Assembly (NCBI GenBank): GCA_965227455.1
Contig: OZ245752.1
Span: forward strand, 3,162,001 to 3,226,000
Direction: 5' to 3'
DNA: 64,000 nt
From: JABDIP01 sp965227455
GTDB lineage: Bacteria; Pseudomonadota; Alphaproteobacteria; DSM-16000; Inquilinaceae
The position numbers and the translations under genes are program-made. Of this stretch, positions 50,469 through 59,259 are shown piece after piece; the first letter of the stretch is position 1, and every line of letters begins with the position of its first letter. The notes below the pieces were generated by a model, which had not been told where the DNA came from, made no database searches, and saw only the letters and a program-made list of their open reading frames with translations.

Positions 50469-51230
50469 TCACTCCGCTCGGTCCGGGGGTCGTCCTCGCC
50501 AGTCGCCGGCCACGGCCTGCCAGCAGGTCAGCGCCGCAAGCGCCGCGGTGTCGGCCCTGAGAATGCGCGGCCCCAGCCCGACCGCGTGAACAAAAGGCAG
50601 TTCGCGCAGCCCGTCAAGCTCGGACTTGGCAAATCCGCCTTCCGGGCCGACCAGCACGGCCGCCGGCCGGCCGGCGGTTTCCGGCACGATCTCGGCGATA
50701 GGCCGGCTGCTGCCGCTCTCCGCGGCGACCAGCAACACCCGGTCGTCCGGCCAGTCTTCGATCAAGGCCGTCAGCGACACCGGGGCCAGGATCGGGGGCA
50801 CGTCCAAGCGTTCCGTCTGCTCCGCCGCCTCGATGGCCGTGGCGCGCAGGCGTTCGAGATTGACCCGCACAGTCTCGGAATGGCGGGTGGTGACCGGCTG
50901 GATCGCCGACACGCCGAGCTCCGTCGCCTTGGCGACCACGAAATCCGTGGCGGTCTTCTTCAACGGCGCGAAGCAAAGCCAGAGGTCCGGACCCGGACCC
51001 TGGTCCCGCCGGCGCCACTCCAGCGTGACGGTCGCGGCATTCCGGCTCATGGCCGAGATGCGGCCAAGCCATTCGCCATCCAGCCCGTTGAACAGCGCCA
51101 GCGCATCGCCGACGGCACCGCGCAGCACGTTCCTCAGGTAGTGCGCCTGCCCCGCCTCAAGGTCGACGCTGCCGCCCTCGCTGAGTTCGCCATTGACGTA
51201 GAGGCGCGCGCGGGGTTTCTCATCGGTCAT
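50469..51230 (-). CDS. rsmE: 16S rRNA (uracil(1498)-N(3))-methyltransferase
   Basis: A 253-residue SPOUT-fold methyltransferase acting on 16S rRNA U1498. Signs are the N-terminal ARLYVNGEL... QAHYLRNVLR PUA-like domain, KATELGVSAIQPV, and the knot LVGPEGGFAKSELDGL with LGPRILRADTAALAAL. The ATG at 51230 gives the normal length; the much longer open frame upstream runs antisense to ubiA and is rejected. Divergent from ubiA by 63 bases. Confidence 0.95.
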   Translation of the reverse strand: MTDEKPRARLYVNGELSEGGSVDLEAGQAHYLRNVLRGAVGDALALFNGLDGEWLGRISAMSRNAATVTLEWRRRDQGPGPDLWLCFAPLKKTATDFVVAKATELGVSAIQPVTTRHSETVRVNLERLRATAIEAAEQTERLDVPPILAPVSLTALIEDWPDDRVLLVAAESGSSRPIAEIVPETAGRPAAVLVGPEGGFAKSELDGLRELPFVHAVGLGPRILRADTAALAALTCWQAVAGDWRGRPPDRAE

Positions 51231-51293
51231 GGCGGCACCGAATACGGCGTCGCCGCGCGGAAGGGAAGCGCAAAGGACCGCCGGAGGACCAGC

Positions 51294-52235
51294 GTGCAGG
51301 TCGACCCCGTCGACAAACCGCAGAAATCCTGGATCGTTCGCGCCGCGCCGGCGCCGGCGCGCCCGTATGTGCGGCTCATGCGCCTGGATGGGCCAATCGG
51401 CACCTGGCTGCTGCTGCTGCCATGCTGGTGGGGCATGGCCCTGGCCAGCGCCGCCGGCCACGCGCCGGGCGGCACCTGGTGGCCGGACCCCTGGCAGATG
51501 GCCCTGTTCGGCATCGGCGCCCTGGTCATGCGCGGCGCCGGCTGCACCATCAACGACATCCTGGACCGGGATTTCGACGCCCGGGTCGCGCGCACCCGCA
51601 CCCGCCCGATACCCGCCGGCGAGATCACCGTGCCACAGGCCCTTCTTTTCCTGGCAGCCCAGCTTCTGCTCGCCTTTCTGATCCTGCTGCAATTCAACCC
51701 GCCGACCATCTGGCTCGGCATCGCCTCTCTGGCACTGGTCTTCCCCTACCCGCTGATGAAGCGCATCACCTGGTGGCCCCAGCTCTTCCTCGGCCTCACC
51801 TTCAACTGGGGCGCGCTGATGGGCTGGACGGCGGTGACCGGCAGTGTCGCGCCGTTGCAGATGCTGCCCGCCATCGTGCTCTATGCCGCGGGCGTGTTCT
51901 GGACCCTGGGCTACGACACCATCTACGCCCATCAGGACAAGACAGACGACGCGCTGATCGGGGTCAAGTCGACGGCGCTTCGCCTGGGCGCGGCAAGCCG
52001 CGTCTGGATTGCCGGATTCTATGTCGCGACCCTGCTTGGCATCGCTTTGGCCGCCGAACTGGCCGGCCTGGCGCACTGGTATCTGTTGCCGCTGGCGCTG
52101 GCCGGATTGCAACTGGCATGGCAGGTGTCGCGCTGGAAGCCGGACGATCCGGCTGATTGCATGCGCATGTTCAAGTCGAACCGGGATTTCGGGCTGGTGG
52201 TGCTGGTGGCGTTGATCGCCGGCGGACTGTCCTGA
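51294..52235 (+). CDS. ubiA: 4-hydroxybenzoate polyprenyltransferase
   Basis: A 313-residue integral membrane prenyltransferase of ubiquinone synthesis. Both aspartate motifs are present: GCTINDILDRDFDARVARTR and DTIYAHQDKTDD. About eight helices. The GTG at 51294 has GGAGG six bases before it and gives a normal N-terminus (VDKPQKSWIVRAAP). The ubiA/rsmE-gshA divergent order is typical. It ends 4 bases before a convergent gene. Confidence 0.95.
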   Translation: MQVDPVDKPQKSWIVRAAPAPARPYVRLMRLDGPIGTWLLLLPCWWGMALASAAGHAPGGTWWPDPWQMALFGIGALVMRGAGCTINDILDRDFDARVARTRTRPIPAGEITVPQALLFLAAQLLLAFLILLQFNPPTIWLGIASLALVFPYPLMKRITWWPQLFLGLTFNWGALMGWTAVTGSVAPLQMLPAIVLYAAGVFWTLGYDTIYAHQDKTDDALIGVKSTALRLGAASRVWIAGFYVATLLGIALAAELAGLAHWYLLPLALAGLQLAWQVSRWKPDDPADCMRMFKSNRDFGLVVLVALIAGGLS

Positions 52236-52239
52236 CCCG

Positions 52240-52932
52240 TCAGCCCTCGCCCGCCGCCAGCGCATCGCGCCTGAGACGACGGCCGCGCTCGGTCCGGGTC
52301 ACCGGACAGCCGATATTCTGCAGGATGAATGCGTCGAGCCCGGCATCCGGTGCAAGCCGATTCCGGGCGCGGGTCTGGACGTCCACCTGGGACACCGGCG
52401 GCACGGCCCGACCCTCCGCCGAGACTTCCGCCAGCGGCATCGGCTGACCGCCATCGGCCAGGGCGCCGTGCAGGCCGACATAGAGGCCGGCCCGATCGAT
52501 GCGGCCGCCATCCTCACCGCGCAGATCGAAATCGTCGCGCTGTATGAAGCGATAGTTCGACGCGCCCTCGGTCTGGTGCATGCGGTGCAGCTGCGGTTCT
52601 GTCAGCCAGACCACCGAGACCTCGACGGTGACCCCGCGAGACGGAAAGAGCATCGCCGGCACGGCGCCGTAGCGCGCGAAATGGGCGGAGTAGACCACGT
52701 CATGGCCGCCCAGCCGGGCCAGCGTCACCGGGATCTCGGTGCCCTTCGGCCAGCCGCGATATTTGCGCGCCAGCTGCTCGGGGGAGCGGTTGGAGCCGAA
52801 GGCAATCACCGGCACCCGGTCCGGGTGGCGCAGCCGGGATTCCGGCTCCGCCAGCCCGTCCACATACCGGAAGCTCCGGCTCTCGACCCGGTAGGGGTAG
52901 CCCTTCGCCCGTTGCAGCGCCGCGGCCGACAT
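52240..52932 (-). CDS. Gamma-glutamylcyclotransferase-fold-like protein, uncharacterised
   Basis: A 230-residue protein. PVIAFGSNRSPEQLARKY resembles the glycine-rich phosphate-like loop (Y/F-G-S-N) of the GGCT/AIG2 fold, and LHRMHQTEGASNYRF resembles the later Glu-containing stretch that supplies the acid/base. The family name is thus a guess from two motifs. No signal peptide. Its ATG (52932) overlaps the stop of mepA, so the two are co-translated, though mepA acts in the periplasm. Convergent with ubiA. Confidence 0.55.
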   Translation of the reverse strand: MSAAALQRAKGYPYRVESRSFRYVDGLAEPESRLRHPDRVPVIAFGSNRSPEQLARKYRGWPKGTEIPVTLARLGGHDVVYSAHFARYGAVPAMLFPSRGVTVEVSVVWLTEPQLHRMHQTEGASNYRFIQRDDFDLRGEDGGRIDRAGLYVGLHGALADGGQPMPLAEVSAEGRAVPPVSQVDVQTRARNRLAPDAGLDAFILQNIGCPVTRTERGRRLRRDALAAGEG

Positions 52933-53798
52933 CACTCCTTGTTCGCGATGGCGACGCAGGAGGCCGAGGGCGGCGGGATGCGCCGGGTGCCGGCACGCGG
53001 CCGCGGCGGCGGCTCACCGGGTTCCGGGAACCAGGACATCAGTTCCTCACCGCAGCCATCGCCGGGCGGCGGCGAGTTCTGCGGTTCGCAATTCGGGCTG
53101 TCGACCGGGCAATGCAGCCGGACATGGAAATGGGCGTCGTGGCCGAACCACGGGCGCAACGTGCGCAGCCAGGTGCGGTCCTCCCACTCCCGCTCGCAGA
53201 TGTCCCGCTTCAGGGTGGGATGGATGAAGATGCGCGCGGCGCGCGGGTCGCTGGCCGCCAGGCGCACCATCTCGACATGGGCGTCGGTCCAGGCCTCTTC
53301 ATCGAGCGACCAGTCCGACCGGTCGATCATGATCCGTGCCAGCGCACCATTGCGCTCCTCGCGGGAGGTGCGCGCCATGTCGAGGCGGAACCAGATATCG
53401 GCGTCGAGCCCGCTCTGATGGCTGATATGGCCCGACGGCATCGGCCCGCCGCGCGGCTGCGCCATGTCGGCGATCAGCATGTTGCCCAGCGCCGCTTCGT
53501 CCACCCTCACGCCCAGATCGATGATGAAACGGACCAGATCGGGATGCCCGAAATTGCGGTTGCGGTTCAGGCGGACCACCTGATACCCGACACCCTCGGG
53601 CGGCAATTCGTGGGCGCCGTCGATACAGCCATTGGCGTAGGCGCCGACGGCGTTCGGCACGCCCTGCGCCGGGCTCAGAATGGAATTCCAGGCTATCTCC
53701 TCGGCAGTGGCCGAAATCGATTGCGCTGCCAGCGCGAAAGCCAGCACCGAGGCGGCGATGGGTGCGGCCGCCTTTTTCGAGGTCCAACGGATTGTCAC
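52932..53798 (-). CDS. mepA: Penicillin-insensitive murein endopeptidase
   Basis: A 288-residue exported zinc peptidase (M74) that cuts D-alanyl-DAP cross-links in peptidoglycan. Signal peptide lies at about 8-32. Signatures are YANGCIDGAHELP, RNFGHPDLVRFI, the zinc motif PSGHISHQSGLDADIWF and DAHFHVRLHCP. GTG at 53798 with GGGGAG upstream is chosen over a longer reading that lacks a ribosome site. A Pro-rich tail follows the usual domain end. Its stop overlaps the next gene's ATG. Confidence 0.93.
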   Translation of the reverse strand: MTIRWTSKKAAAPIAASVLAFALAAQSISATAEEIAWNSILSPAQGVPNAVGAYANGCIDGAHELPPEGVGYQVVRLNRNRNFGHPDLVRFIIDLGVRVDEAALGNMLIADMAQPRGGPMPSGHISHQSGLDADIWFRLDMARTSREERNGALARIMIDRSDWSLDEEAWTDAHVEMVRLAASDPRAARIFIHPTLKRDICEREWEDRTWLRTLRPWFGHDAHFHVRLHCPVDSPNCEPQNSPPPGDGCGEELMSWFPEPGEPPPRPRAGTRRIPPPSASCVAIANKE

Positions 53799-53935
53799 AG
53801 GCACTCCCCTGACATGGCTTCGGAACGAAGGTCCTGATCGCGGCGGCAAGACGCTATCACGGTCGCGATTACCGGCCTGTTAACGGCTTGTTCATTGTAA
53901 CAAACGGCCGCATAGAGGTCGAAATAAGGTGATCG

Positions 53936-55198
53936 ATGCTTGCCAACGGGCCTAGGAAGTCGGACCTTTGCTGGCCGATGCCAAATCTTCAAAAGCAGCC
54001 TCCGATCGCCATGCTGATTGCCGTCAGCGCGGTCGGCCCCTTGGCGCTGAACATCTTCATGCCGTCGATGCCGGCACTGCCTGGCGTGTTCGACACCGAT
54101 TACGGCACGGTGCAGCTGACGCTCGGCCTCTACCTCGTCGGGCTGGCCACCGGTCAACTCGCCTACGGGCCGCTCTCAGACCGGTTCGGCCGCCGGCCGC
54201 TCCTTCTTGGCGGCCTGTCCCTGTTCCTTGTCGGTTCGCTGGCCGCCTGCCTTGCAACCAGCATCGAAATGCTGATCGTCGCCCGGGTCGTGCAAGCGAT
54301 CGGCGGCTGTTCCGGGCTGGTCCTGGGCCGCGCCATCGTCCGCGACCTGTTCGACCGCGAGCGATCCGCCAGCGTGATTTCCTATATCACCGCAGCCATG
54401 GTGATGGCGCCCATGGCGGGACCGTTGATCGGCGGCTATCTCGACGATTGGATCGGCTGGCGTTCGACCTTCGTGTTCGTCGGGGCCTTCGGCCTGGTGG
54501 TCACCGTGTTCGCGGTGCTGCTGCTGCATGAGAGCCATCACAACCGGCAACCGCTTCCGGGGCTCGGCGGCATGGCGGCGAGCTACGCCATCCTGCTCCG
54601 CTCGCCGATCTTCCGCGGGTACGCCTTCCTGACCACGTTCGCAAGCGCCAGCTTCTTCGCCTTCCTGGGCGGCTCGCCCTATGTGGTGATCGAGTTGATG
54701 GGCCGGTCGCCCAGCGAATATGGCTGGTACTTCGCGCTCGGCGCGTTCGGGTATATGAGCGGCAATCTGTTCTCGGGCAGGATGTCCATGCGCATCGGGA
54801 TCGACCGGATGATCGGCATCGGTCTCGCGCTCAACCTGGCCGGCGCGGTGTTGATGCTGCTGCTCTGGGCGGCGGACTATTTCGTCCCGCTCGCGCTGTT
54901 CGCACCGATGCTTTTGTCGGCGATCGGCAACGGGCTGAACATTCCCAACGGCAACGCCGCTGCGATCAGCGTGATTCCCTCTCGCGCCGGCGCGGCCAGC
55001 GGGCTTGCCGGTTTCATCCAGATGAGCATCGGGGCAAGCGCCAGCGCCCTGGCCGGCTACTTCATTACGACCAGCCAGTTGCCGCTGGCCGTGATCATGA
55101 CCGCCGCCACCCTGCTCGGCATCGCGTTCTATGTTCGCCTTCTGGCGGCAAACCGGCGCGAGGCGACGGCCGCGGCGGCAACGAACCCGGCGGAGTGA
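53936..55198 (+). CDS. Bcr/CflA-type drug efflux MFS transporter
   Basis: A 420-residue, 12-helix MFS protein. The N-terminal LNIFMPSMPALPGVF, the loop GPLSDRFGRRPLLLGG and RVVQAIGGCSGLVLGRAIVRD are characteristic of the Bcr/CflA (DHA1) group. AAGG lies six bases before the ATG at 53936; a second ATG 42 bases on lacks one. Divergent from mepA. Substrate unknown. Confidence 0.9.
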   Translation: MLANGPRKSDLCWPMPNLQKQPPIAMLIAVSAVGPLALNIFMPSMPALPGVFDTDYGTVQLTLGLYLVGLATGQLAYGPLSDRFGRRPLLLGGLSLFLVGSLAACLATSIEMLIVARVVQAIGGCSGLVLGRAIVRDLFDRERSASVISYITAAMVMAPMAGPLIGGYLDDWIGWRSTFVFVGAFGLVVTVFAVLLLHESHHNRQPLPGLGGMAASYAILLRSPIFRGYAFLTTFASASFFAFLGGSPYVVIELMGRSPSEYGWYFALGAFGYMSGNLFSGRMSMRIGIDRMIGIGLALNLAGAVLMLLLWAADYFVPLALFAPMLLSAIGNGLNIPNGNAAAISVIPSRAGAASGLAGFIQMSIGASASALAGYFITTSQLPLAVIMTAATLLGIAFYVRLLAANRREATAAAATNPAE

Positions 55199-55342
55199 CG
55201 GTGGCCCGTCGATTAGCGTCGGCCGGCCCTTCGGCGATGGCCGGCAAACGACCATTGCCGCATGGCCGGTTGCGGCACGGCGTTCGGGACCCATAATAGC
55301 CATCCGAATCGATCGCATTCGACACGTGTCCGGGAACCGGAA

Positions 55343-55762
55343 ATGGCACGCCCCTCCTTCAGTTGGCCGAACTTCTTCATCCGCCTGGTGGCGGCCCTGA
55401 TCCTGGTCTTCGGCACCTTCAACCCAAGCCAGTATTCCTATTTTGCCTGGGTCACCGACCCGGCGGGCGGCAATGTCCCGCTTAAGGCCCTGGCCGGTGT
55501 TGCAATGCTCATCGCCTACGTGATTTTCCTGCGCGCCACATGGCGCTCGATCGGCCCGATCGGGCTGGTGCTCGCGCTCGCATTCTTCGGCGCCCTGGTC
55601 TGGGTGCTGATCGATTTCGGGCTGATCGTGCCGGGGCAGGGCCAGAGCATGACCTACGTCATCCTCGTCGTCATGTCGGCGGTGTTGGCGATCGGCATGT
55701 CCTGGTCCCATGTGCGCCGCCGCATCGCCGGCCAGGTGGACGCGGACGACGTCGACGAGTGA
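55343..55762 (+). CDS. DUF6524 family membrane protein
   Basis: A 139-residue protein with four membrane helices (about 10-26, 48-64, 74-92, 104-122) and an acidic tail (VDADDVDE). SWPNFFIRLVAALILVFGTF and NPSQYSYFAWV are typical of DUF6524, common in marine proteobacteria, function unknown. The ATG at 55343 gives the family N-terminus; an upstream start adds non-homologous residues. It precedes pmbA by 49 bases on the same strand. Confidence 0.8.
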   Translation: MARPSFSWPNFFIRLVAALILVFGTFNPSQYSYFAWVTDPAGGNVPLKALAGVAMLIAYVIFLRATWRSIGPIGLVLALAFFGALVWVLIDFGLIVPGQGQSMTYVILVVMSAVLAIGMSWSHVRRRIAGQVDADDVDE

Positions 55763-55811
55763 ACCGACCGGCCCAGACCGGGCCAGAAGCAGATCCTTAT
55801 TGGAGACGGCC

Positions 55812-57170
55812 ATGGCCAAAGCGCCCGCCCATTCGCCAGACGACTCGCTGACGCTGCTCCAGGACCTCATCGCCAAGGCCAAGGCGGCCGGCGCCGATGC
55901 GGCCGATGCGGTGCTCTACAATTCGGTGTCCCTGTCCCTGTCGCAGCGGCTCGGCAAGCCCGAGAAGCTTGAGCGCGCCGAGGAAGGCGATCTCGGTCTC
56001 CGCGTGTTCGTCGGCCAGCGCATGGCGATCGCCTCATCCTCCGACCGCTCGACGGAGGCCCTGGACGAGGTGGTTGACCGGGCCGTGGCGATGGCCCGGA
56101 TCGTGCCGGAGGATCCCTATTGCGGCGTGGCGGACCCGGACCAGCTGGCCGCAGACTGGCCGGAGCTCGATCTCTGCGACCCGGTCGAGCCGGCGGCGGA
56201 CCGGCTGATCGCCCTGGCCGGCGCGGCCGAGGACGCGGCCCTGGCGGTCTCGGGCGTGACCAATTCGGAAGGCGCCGAGGCGGGCTGGAGCCGAACCGAG
56301 ATCGCGATCGCCGCCAGCAACGGCTTTGCCGGCGCCTATGCGCTGACCGGCAGCAGCCTGGCGGCGTCGGTCATCGCCGGCGAGGGCACCGCCATGGAGA
56401 CCGATTACGACTTCACCAGCGCGGTGTATGCCGACGACATGGAGGATGCGGCCACCATCGGCCGCCGGGCGGGCGAGAAGGCGGTGGCACGCCTGGGCGC
56501 GCGCAAGGTCGAGACCATGCGGGTGCCGATCGTCCTGGACCCGCGCGTGTCCGGCGGCATGCTGCGGCACCTGGTCGGCGCGATCAGCGGCCCGGCCATC
56601 GCACGCGGCACCAGCTTTTTGAAGGATTCCCTTGAGAAACCGGTCTTTGCCGACGGCATCGTGGTGGTCGACGATCCGCATATGGTGCGCGGCCGGCGGT
56701 CCAAGCCTTTCGACGGCGAATGCGTTGCCAACACCCGCCGCGATCTGATCGCCGACGGAGTGCTGACCACCTGGATCATGGATCTGCGCTCGGCCCGCCA
56801 GCTCGGCCTGCAGACCACCGGCCACGCATCCCGCGGCACCAGCGGCCCGCCCTCTCCGGCTCCGACCAATCTCTACATGCAGGCCGGGACGGTCTCGCGC
56901 GACGACCTGATCGCCGGGATCGACCAGGGGTTCTATGTCACCGGCATGATGGGCATGGGCGTCAACGGCGTGACCGGCGACTACAGCCGCGGGGCCAACG
57001 GCTTCTGGATCGAGAACGGCGAGATCGCCTTTCCGGTCAACGAGGTCACGGTGGCCGGCAATCTGAAGGACATGTTCAAGGCGCTGACCCCGGCCTCGGA
57101 CCTGGAATTCCGCTATGGCGTGGACTGCCCGACCCTGCGCATCGACGGGATGACCATCGCCGGGAAGTAG
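55812..57170 (+). CDS. pmbA: Metalloprotease subunit PmbA/TldE
   Basis: A 452-residue partner of TldD; it lacks the HExxxH motif and supports the active heterodimer. Hallmarks are GLRVFVGQRMAIASSSD near residue 60, MRVPIVLDPRVSGGMLRHL, and the C-terminal GMMGMGVNGVTGDYSRGANGFWIENGEI. The start at 55812 is at the normal N-terminus, with a GGAG eight bases upstream. Convergent with the diacylglycerol kinase gene (22-base gap). Confidence 0.94.
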   Translation: MAKAPAHSPDDSLTLLQDLIAKAKAAGADAADAVLYNSVSLSLSQRLGKPEKLERAEEGDLGLRVFVGQRMAIASSSDRSTEALDEVVDRAVAMARIVPEDPYCGVADPDQLAADWPELDLCDPVEPAADRLIALAGAAEDAALAVSGVTNSEGAEAGWSRTEIAIAASNGFAGAYALTGSSLAASVIAGEGTAMETDYDFTSAVYADDMEDAATIGRRAGEKAVARLGARKVETMRVPIVLDPRVSGGMLRHLVGAISGPAIARGTSFLKDSLEKPVFADGIVVVDDPHMVRGRRSKPFDGECVANTRRDLIADGVLTTWIMDLRSARQLGLQTTGHASRGTSGPPSPAPTNLYMQAGTVSRDDLIAGIDQGFYVTGMMGMGVNGVTGDYSRGANGFWIENGEIAFPVNEVTVAGNLKDMFKALTPASDLEFRYGVDCPTLRIDGMTIAGK

Positions 57171-57192
57171 CGCCGAAAGCCAGGTTGGACAC

Positions 57193-58158
57193 TCAGCCTG
57201 TCGTGGCGGCCAGGGCCGATCCGTCCGGCACGATCACCTCCAGGGCCCGGGGCACGATCTCCGCCCGCAGCGGCAATTGCGCCAGGATGTCGCCGTCGCC
57301 CTGCACCGGCGTGCCCTCGGCTCCGGTCACCGTCGCCGCTTCCGCCGGGATGATCTGGTAATCCTTCAGCCGCGGCAGGATGCCCAGCGCCATCGCCACC
57401 AGATAGCGGATCACCGCCCAGCGGCCGGATTTCTGGAAAACGCAGATCTGCAGCTTGCGGCCGACCAGGCTCGCCTCCGGCGCCAGTACGAACCGGCCGG
57501 CATAATAATGGCCGCTGGCGATCACCACGGCGGAGGCGTCCAGCGGGCTGTCATCGGCCATGACGCGGAATTTCGCCGGCGCCAGCTCGAGCAGTTCGCG
57601 CAGCGTTTCCAGCACATAGGCGCCCTTGCCCAGCAGCCGCTTCACCGCCGGATCGATCCGCTCGACCACCCGGGCGTCGAAGCCGACACCGGCCATGATG
57701 GAGAAATAGCGCCCATTGGCGCGCCCGAGATTGATCCGCGCCGTCTGCCCGGAGGCCAGCACCGAGGCCGCCGCTTCCGGCCGCGCCGGCAGACCGAGCT
57801 CTCCCGCCAGCACATTGGCCGTGCCCAGGGGCAGCACGCCGAAGGGCGGCACCGGCCGGCCGGCCGCCGCCCGCGTCATCAGCCCGTTGACCGCGCCGTT
57901 GATGGTGCCGTCGCCGCCGGCCACCACCACCATCGACACGTCATCGGACACATCCCGCGCCATCACCTCGGAATCCCCCGGACCAGTCGTCTCGGCCAGT
58001 TCGACCGAGACCCCCTTTGACCGCAGCGTCGACAGCGCCGCTTCCAGCTTGCGGCGCCGGCGATTTCCAGCTGTGGGATTGTAAATGATCAGGCATTTGG
58101 GGCATGTATCCCCTTGCGCCGAACCAGACTTCGAATCGCTGCCCATAGGCCTTGCCAT
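57193..58158 (-). CDS. Diacylglycerol kinase-family lipid kinase (YegS/BmrU type)
   Basis: About 321 residues. The catalytic domain begins CLIIYNPTAGNRRRRKLEAAL and contains VVVAGGDGTINGAVNGL and FGVLPLGTANVLAGELG, the nucleotide and substrate loops of the DAGKc fold. It phosphorylates diacylglycerol or a related lipid to phosphatidate. The start is uncertain: ATG at 58158 or 58146, neither with a good ribosome site. Divergent from plcP; with PlcP making diacylglycerol and this enzyme consuming it, the pair would work against each other unless oppositely controlled. A Pho-box-like site touches this start. Confidence 0.85.
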   Translation of the reverse strand: MARPMGSDSKSGSAQGDTCPKCLIIYNPTAGNRRRRKLEAALSTLRSKGVSVELAETTGPGDSEVMARDVSDDVSMVVVAGGDGTINGAVNGLMTRAAAGRPVPPFGVLPLGTANVLAGELGLPARPEAAASVLASGQTARINLGRANGRYFSIMAGVGFDARVVERIDPAVKRLLGKGAYVLETLRELLELAPAKFRVMADDSPLDASAVVIASGHYYAGRFVLAPEASLVGRKLQICVFQKSGRWAVIRYLVAMALGILPRLKDYQIIPAEAATVTGAEGTPVQGDGDILAQLPLRAEIVPRALEVIVPDGSALAATTG

Positions 58159-58160
58159 TA

Positions 58161-58178
58161 ATGACGGAATGATGACAC
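58161..58178 (-). promoter_or_regulatory. Pho-box-like site between the lipid kinase and plcP
   Basis: On the minus strand GTGTCAT-CATT-CCGTCAT matches CTGTCAT-N4-CTGTCAT at 12 of 14 positions with exact spacing. It lies 2 bases upstream of the kinase ATG at 58158 and about 145 bases before plcP, in an AT-rich divergent gap. So close to the kinase start it would suit repression there better than activation. Confidence 0.5.
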
Positions 58179-58322
58179 TTTTATTACGTCTATATTTCAT
58201 TCCTATTATATTTAGAAGAATTTGTTGAGCAACATAGAAAACACGACAATTTGTTAGTTGCGTATAAATATTTTGCTGGATATAGCGTTGCCTCAATTAT
58301 GGAATCATCTGGGATTCTGGGC

Positions 58323-59126
58323 ATGACGCAGTCCAAAGAGCCAGCCCGCTATCGGACGATTTGGATTTCCGATCTGCATCTTGGCACCCGGTCCTGCCAG
58401 GCGGATATTCTTCTCGATTTCCTGAAGAAGACCGAAAGTGACACTCTTTACCTGGTCGGCGACATCTTCGATGGCTGGCGCCTGAAAAAGAACTGGTATT
58501 GGCCGCAGGCCCATAACGACGTCATCCAGAAGCTGCTGCGCAAGGCGCGCAAGGGTTGTCATCTGGTCTACCTGCCCGGCAACCACGACGAGGGCGCCCG
58601 GCAGTTCGTCGGCCTCACCTTCGGCGATATCAAGATCGTCGACGAGATCGTGCACACCACCGCCGACGGGCGGCGCTTCCTGGTGATCCATGGCGACCAG
58701 TTCGACGTGGTGGTGAAATACGCAAAATGGCTGGCCCGGATCGGCGACACCGCCTACGGAATCCTGCTGGCGCTGAACACCGTCGTCAACGCGGCCCGCA
58801 GGCGGCTCGGCTACCCCTATTGGTCCCTGTCGGCCTATCTGAAACATCGCACCAAGAAGGCGGTCGAGTATCTCGGCCGGTTCGAGAACGCGCTTTGCGA
58901 GGAGGCCCGTCGCCGCGACGTCGACGGCGTCATCTGCGGCCATGTGCATACCGCCGAGATCAAGGACATGAGCGGCTTCGCCTATGTCAATGACGGCGAC
59001 TGGGTCGAGAGCTGCACCGCGTTGGTGGAACACCAGGGCGGCGAGCTGGAGATCCTGTGTTGGGCCGGCGAGAACGAACTGACCCGGCCAGCACGGCTGC
59101 CGATCCCCAGCAAGGCTGCCGCCTGA
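58323..59126 (+). CDS. plcP: PlcP-type phospholipase C (LpxH-like metallophosphoesterase)
   Basis: A 267-residue calcineurin-like phosphoesterase. Metal motifs are ISDLHLGT (Asp17, His19), VGDIFDGW (Asp47), PGNHDE (Asn87, His88), VIHGDQFD (His123) and CGHVH. GTRSCQADILLDFL, NWYWPQAHNDVIQKLLRK and NDGDWVESCTALVEH match PlcP (S. meliloti SMc00171), which removes head groups from phospholipids during phosphate starvation, rather than true LpxH. Alphaproteobacteria use LpxI for that step. Start at 58323 is uncertain; 58299 is an alternative. Followed by a GT4 gene, as in known plcP-agt pairs. Confidence 0.75.
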   Translation: MTQSKEPARYRTIWISDLHLGTRSCQADILLDFLKKTESDTLYLVGDIFDGWRLKKNWYWPQAHNDVIQKLLRKARKGCHLVYLPGNHDEGARQFVGLTFGDIKIVDEIVHTTADGRRFLVIHGDQFDVVVKYAKWLARIGDTAYGILLALNTVVNAARRRLGYPYWSLSAYLKHRTKKAVEYLGRFENALCEEARRRDVDGVICGHVHTAEIKDMSGFAYVNDGDWVESCTALVEHQGGELEILCWAGENELTRPARLPIPSKAAA

Positions 59127-59259
59127 TGCCATATCCATGCCGCCATTTCCTGCCATTGCGTGATCGGGCGCGATGATTCGTCCGGTCCGCACCCGTCTGC
59201 CCCACGGTCCATCGATGGGGTCCGGTCGCGCGTATTCGCTATCAGACAAGAGGGTCTTC

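Noticed and set aside
58323..59126. LpxH as the identity of the metallophosphoesterase
   Set aside because: The WYWPQ-H-D and DWVESC stretches match PlcP, the neighbour is a GT4 gene, and alphaproteobacteria normally use LpxI.
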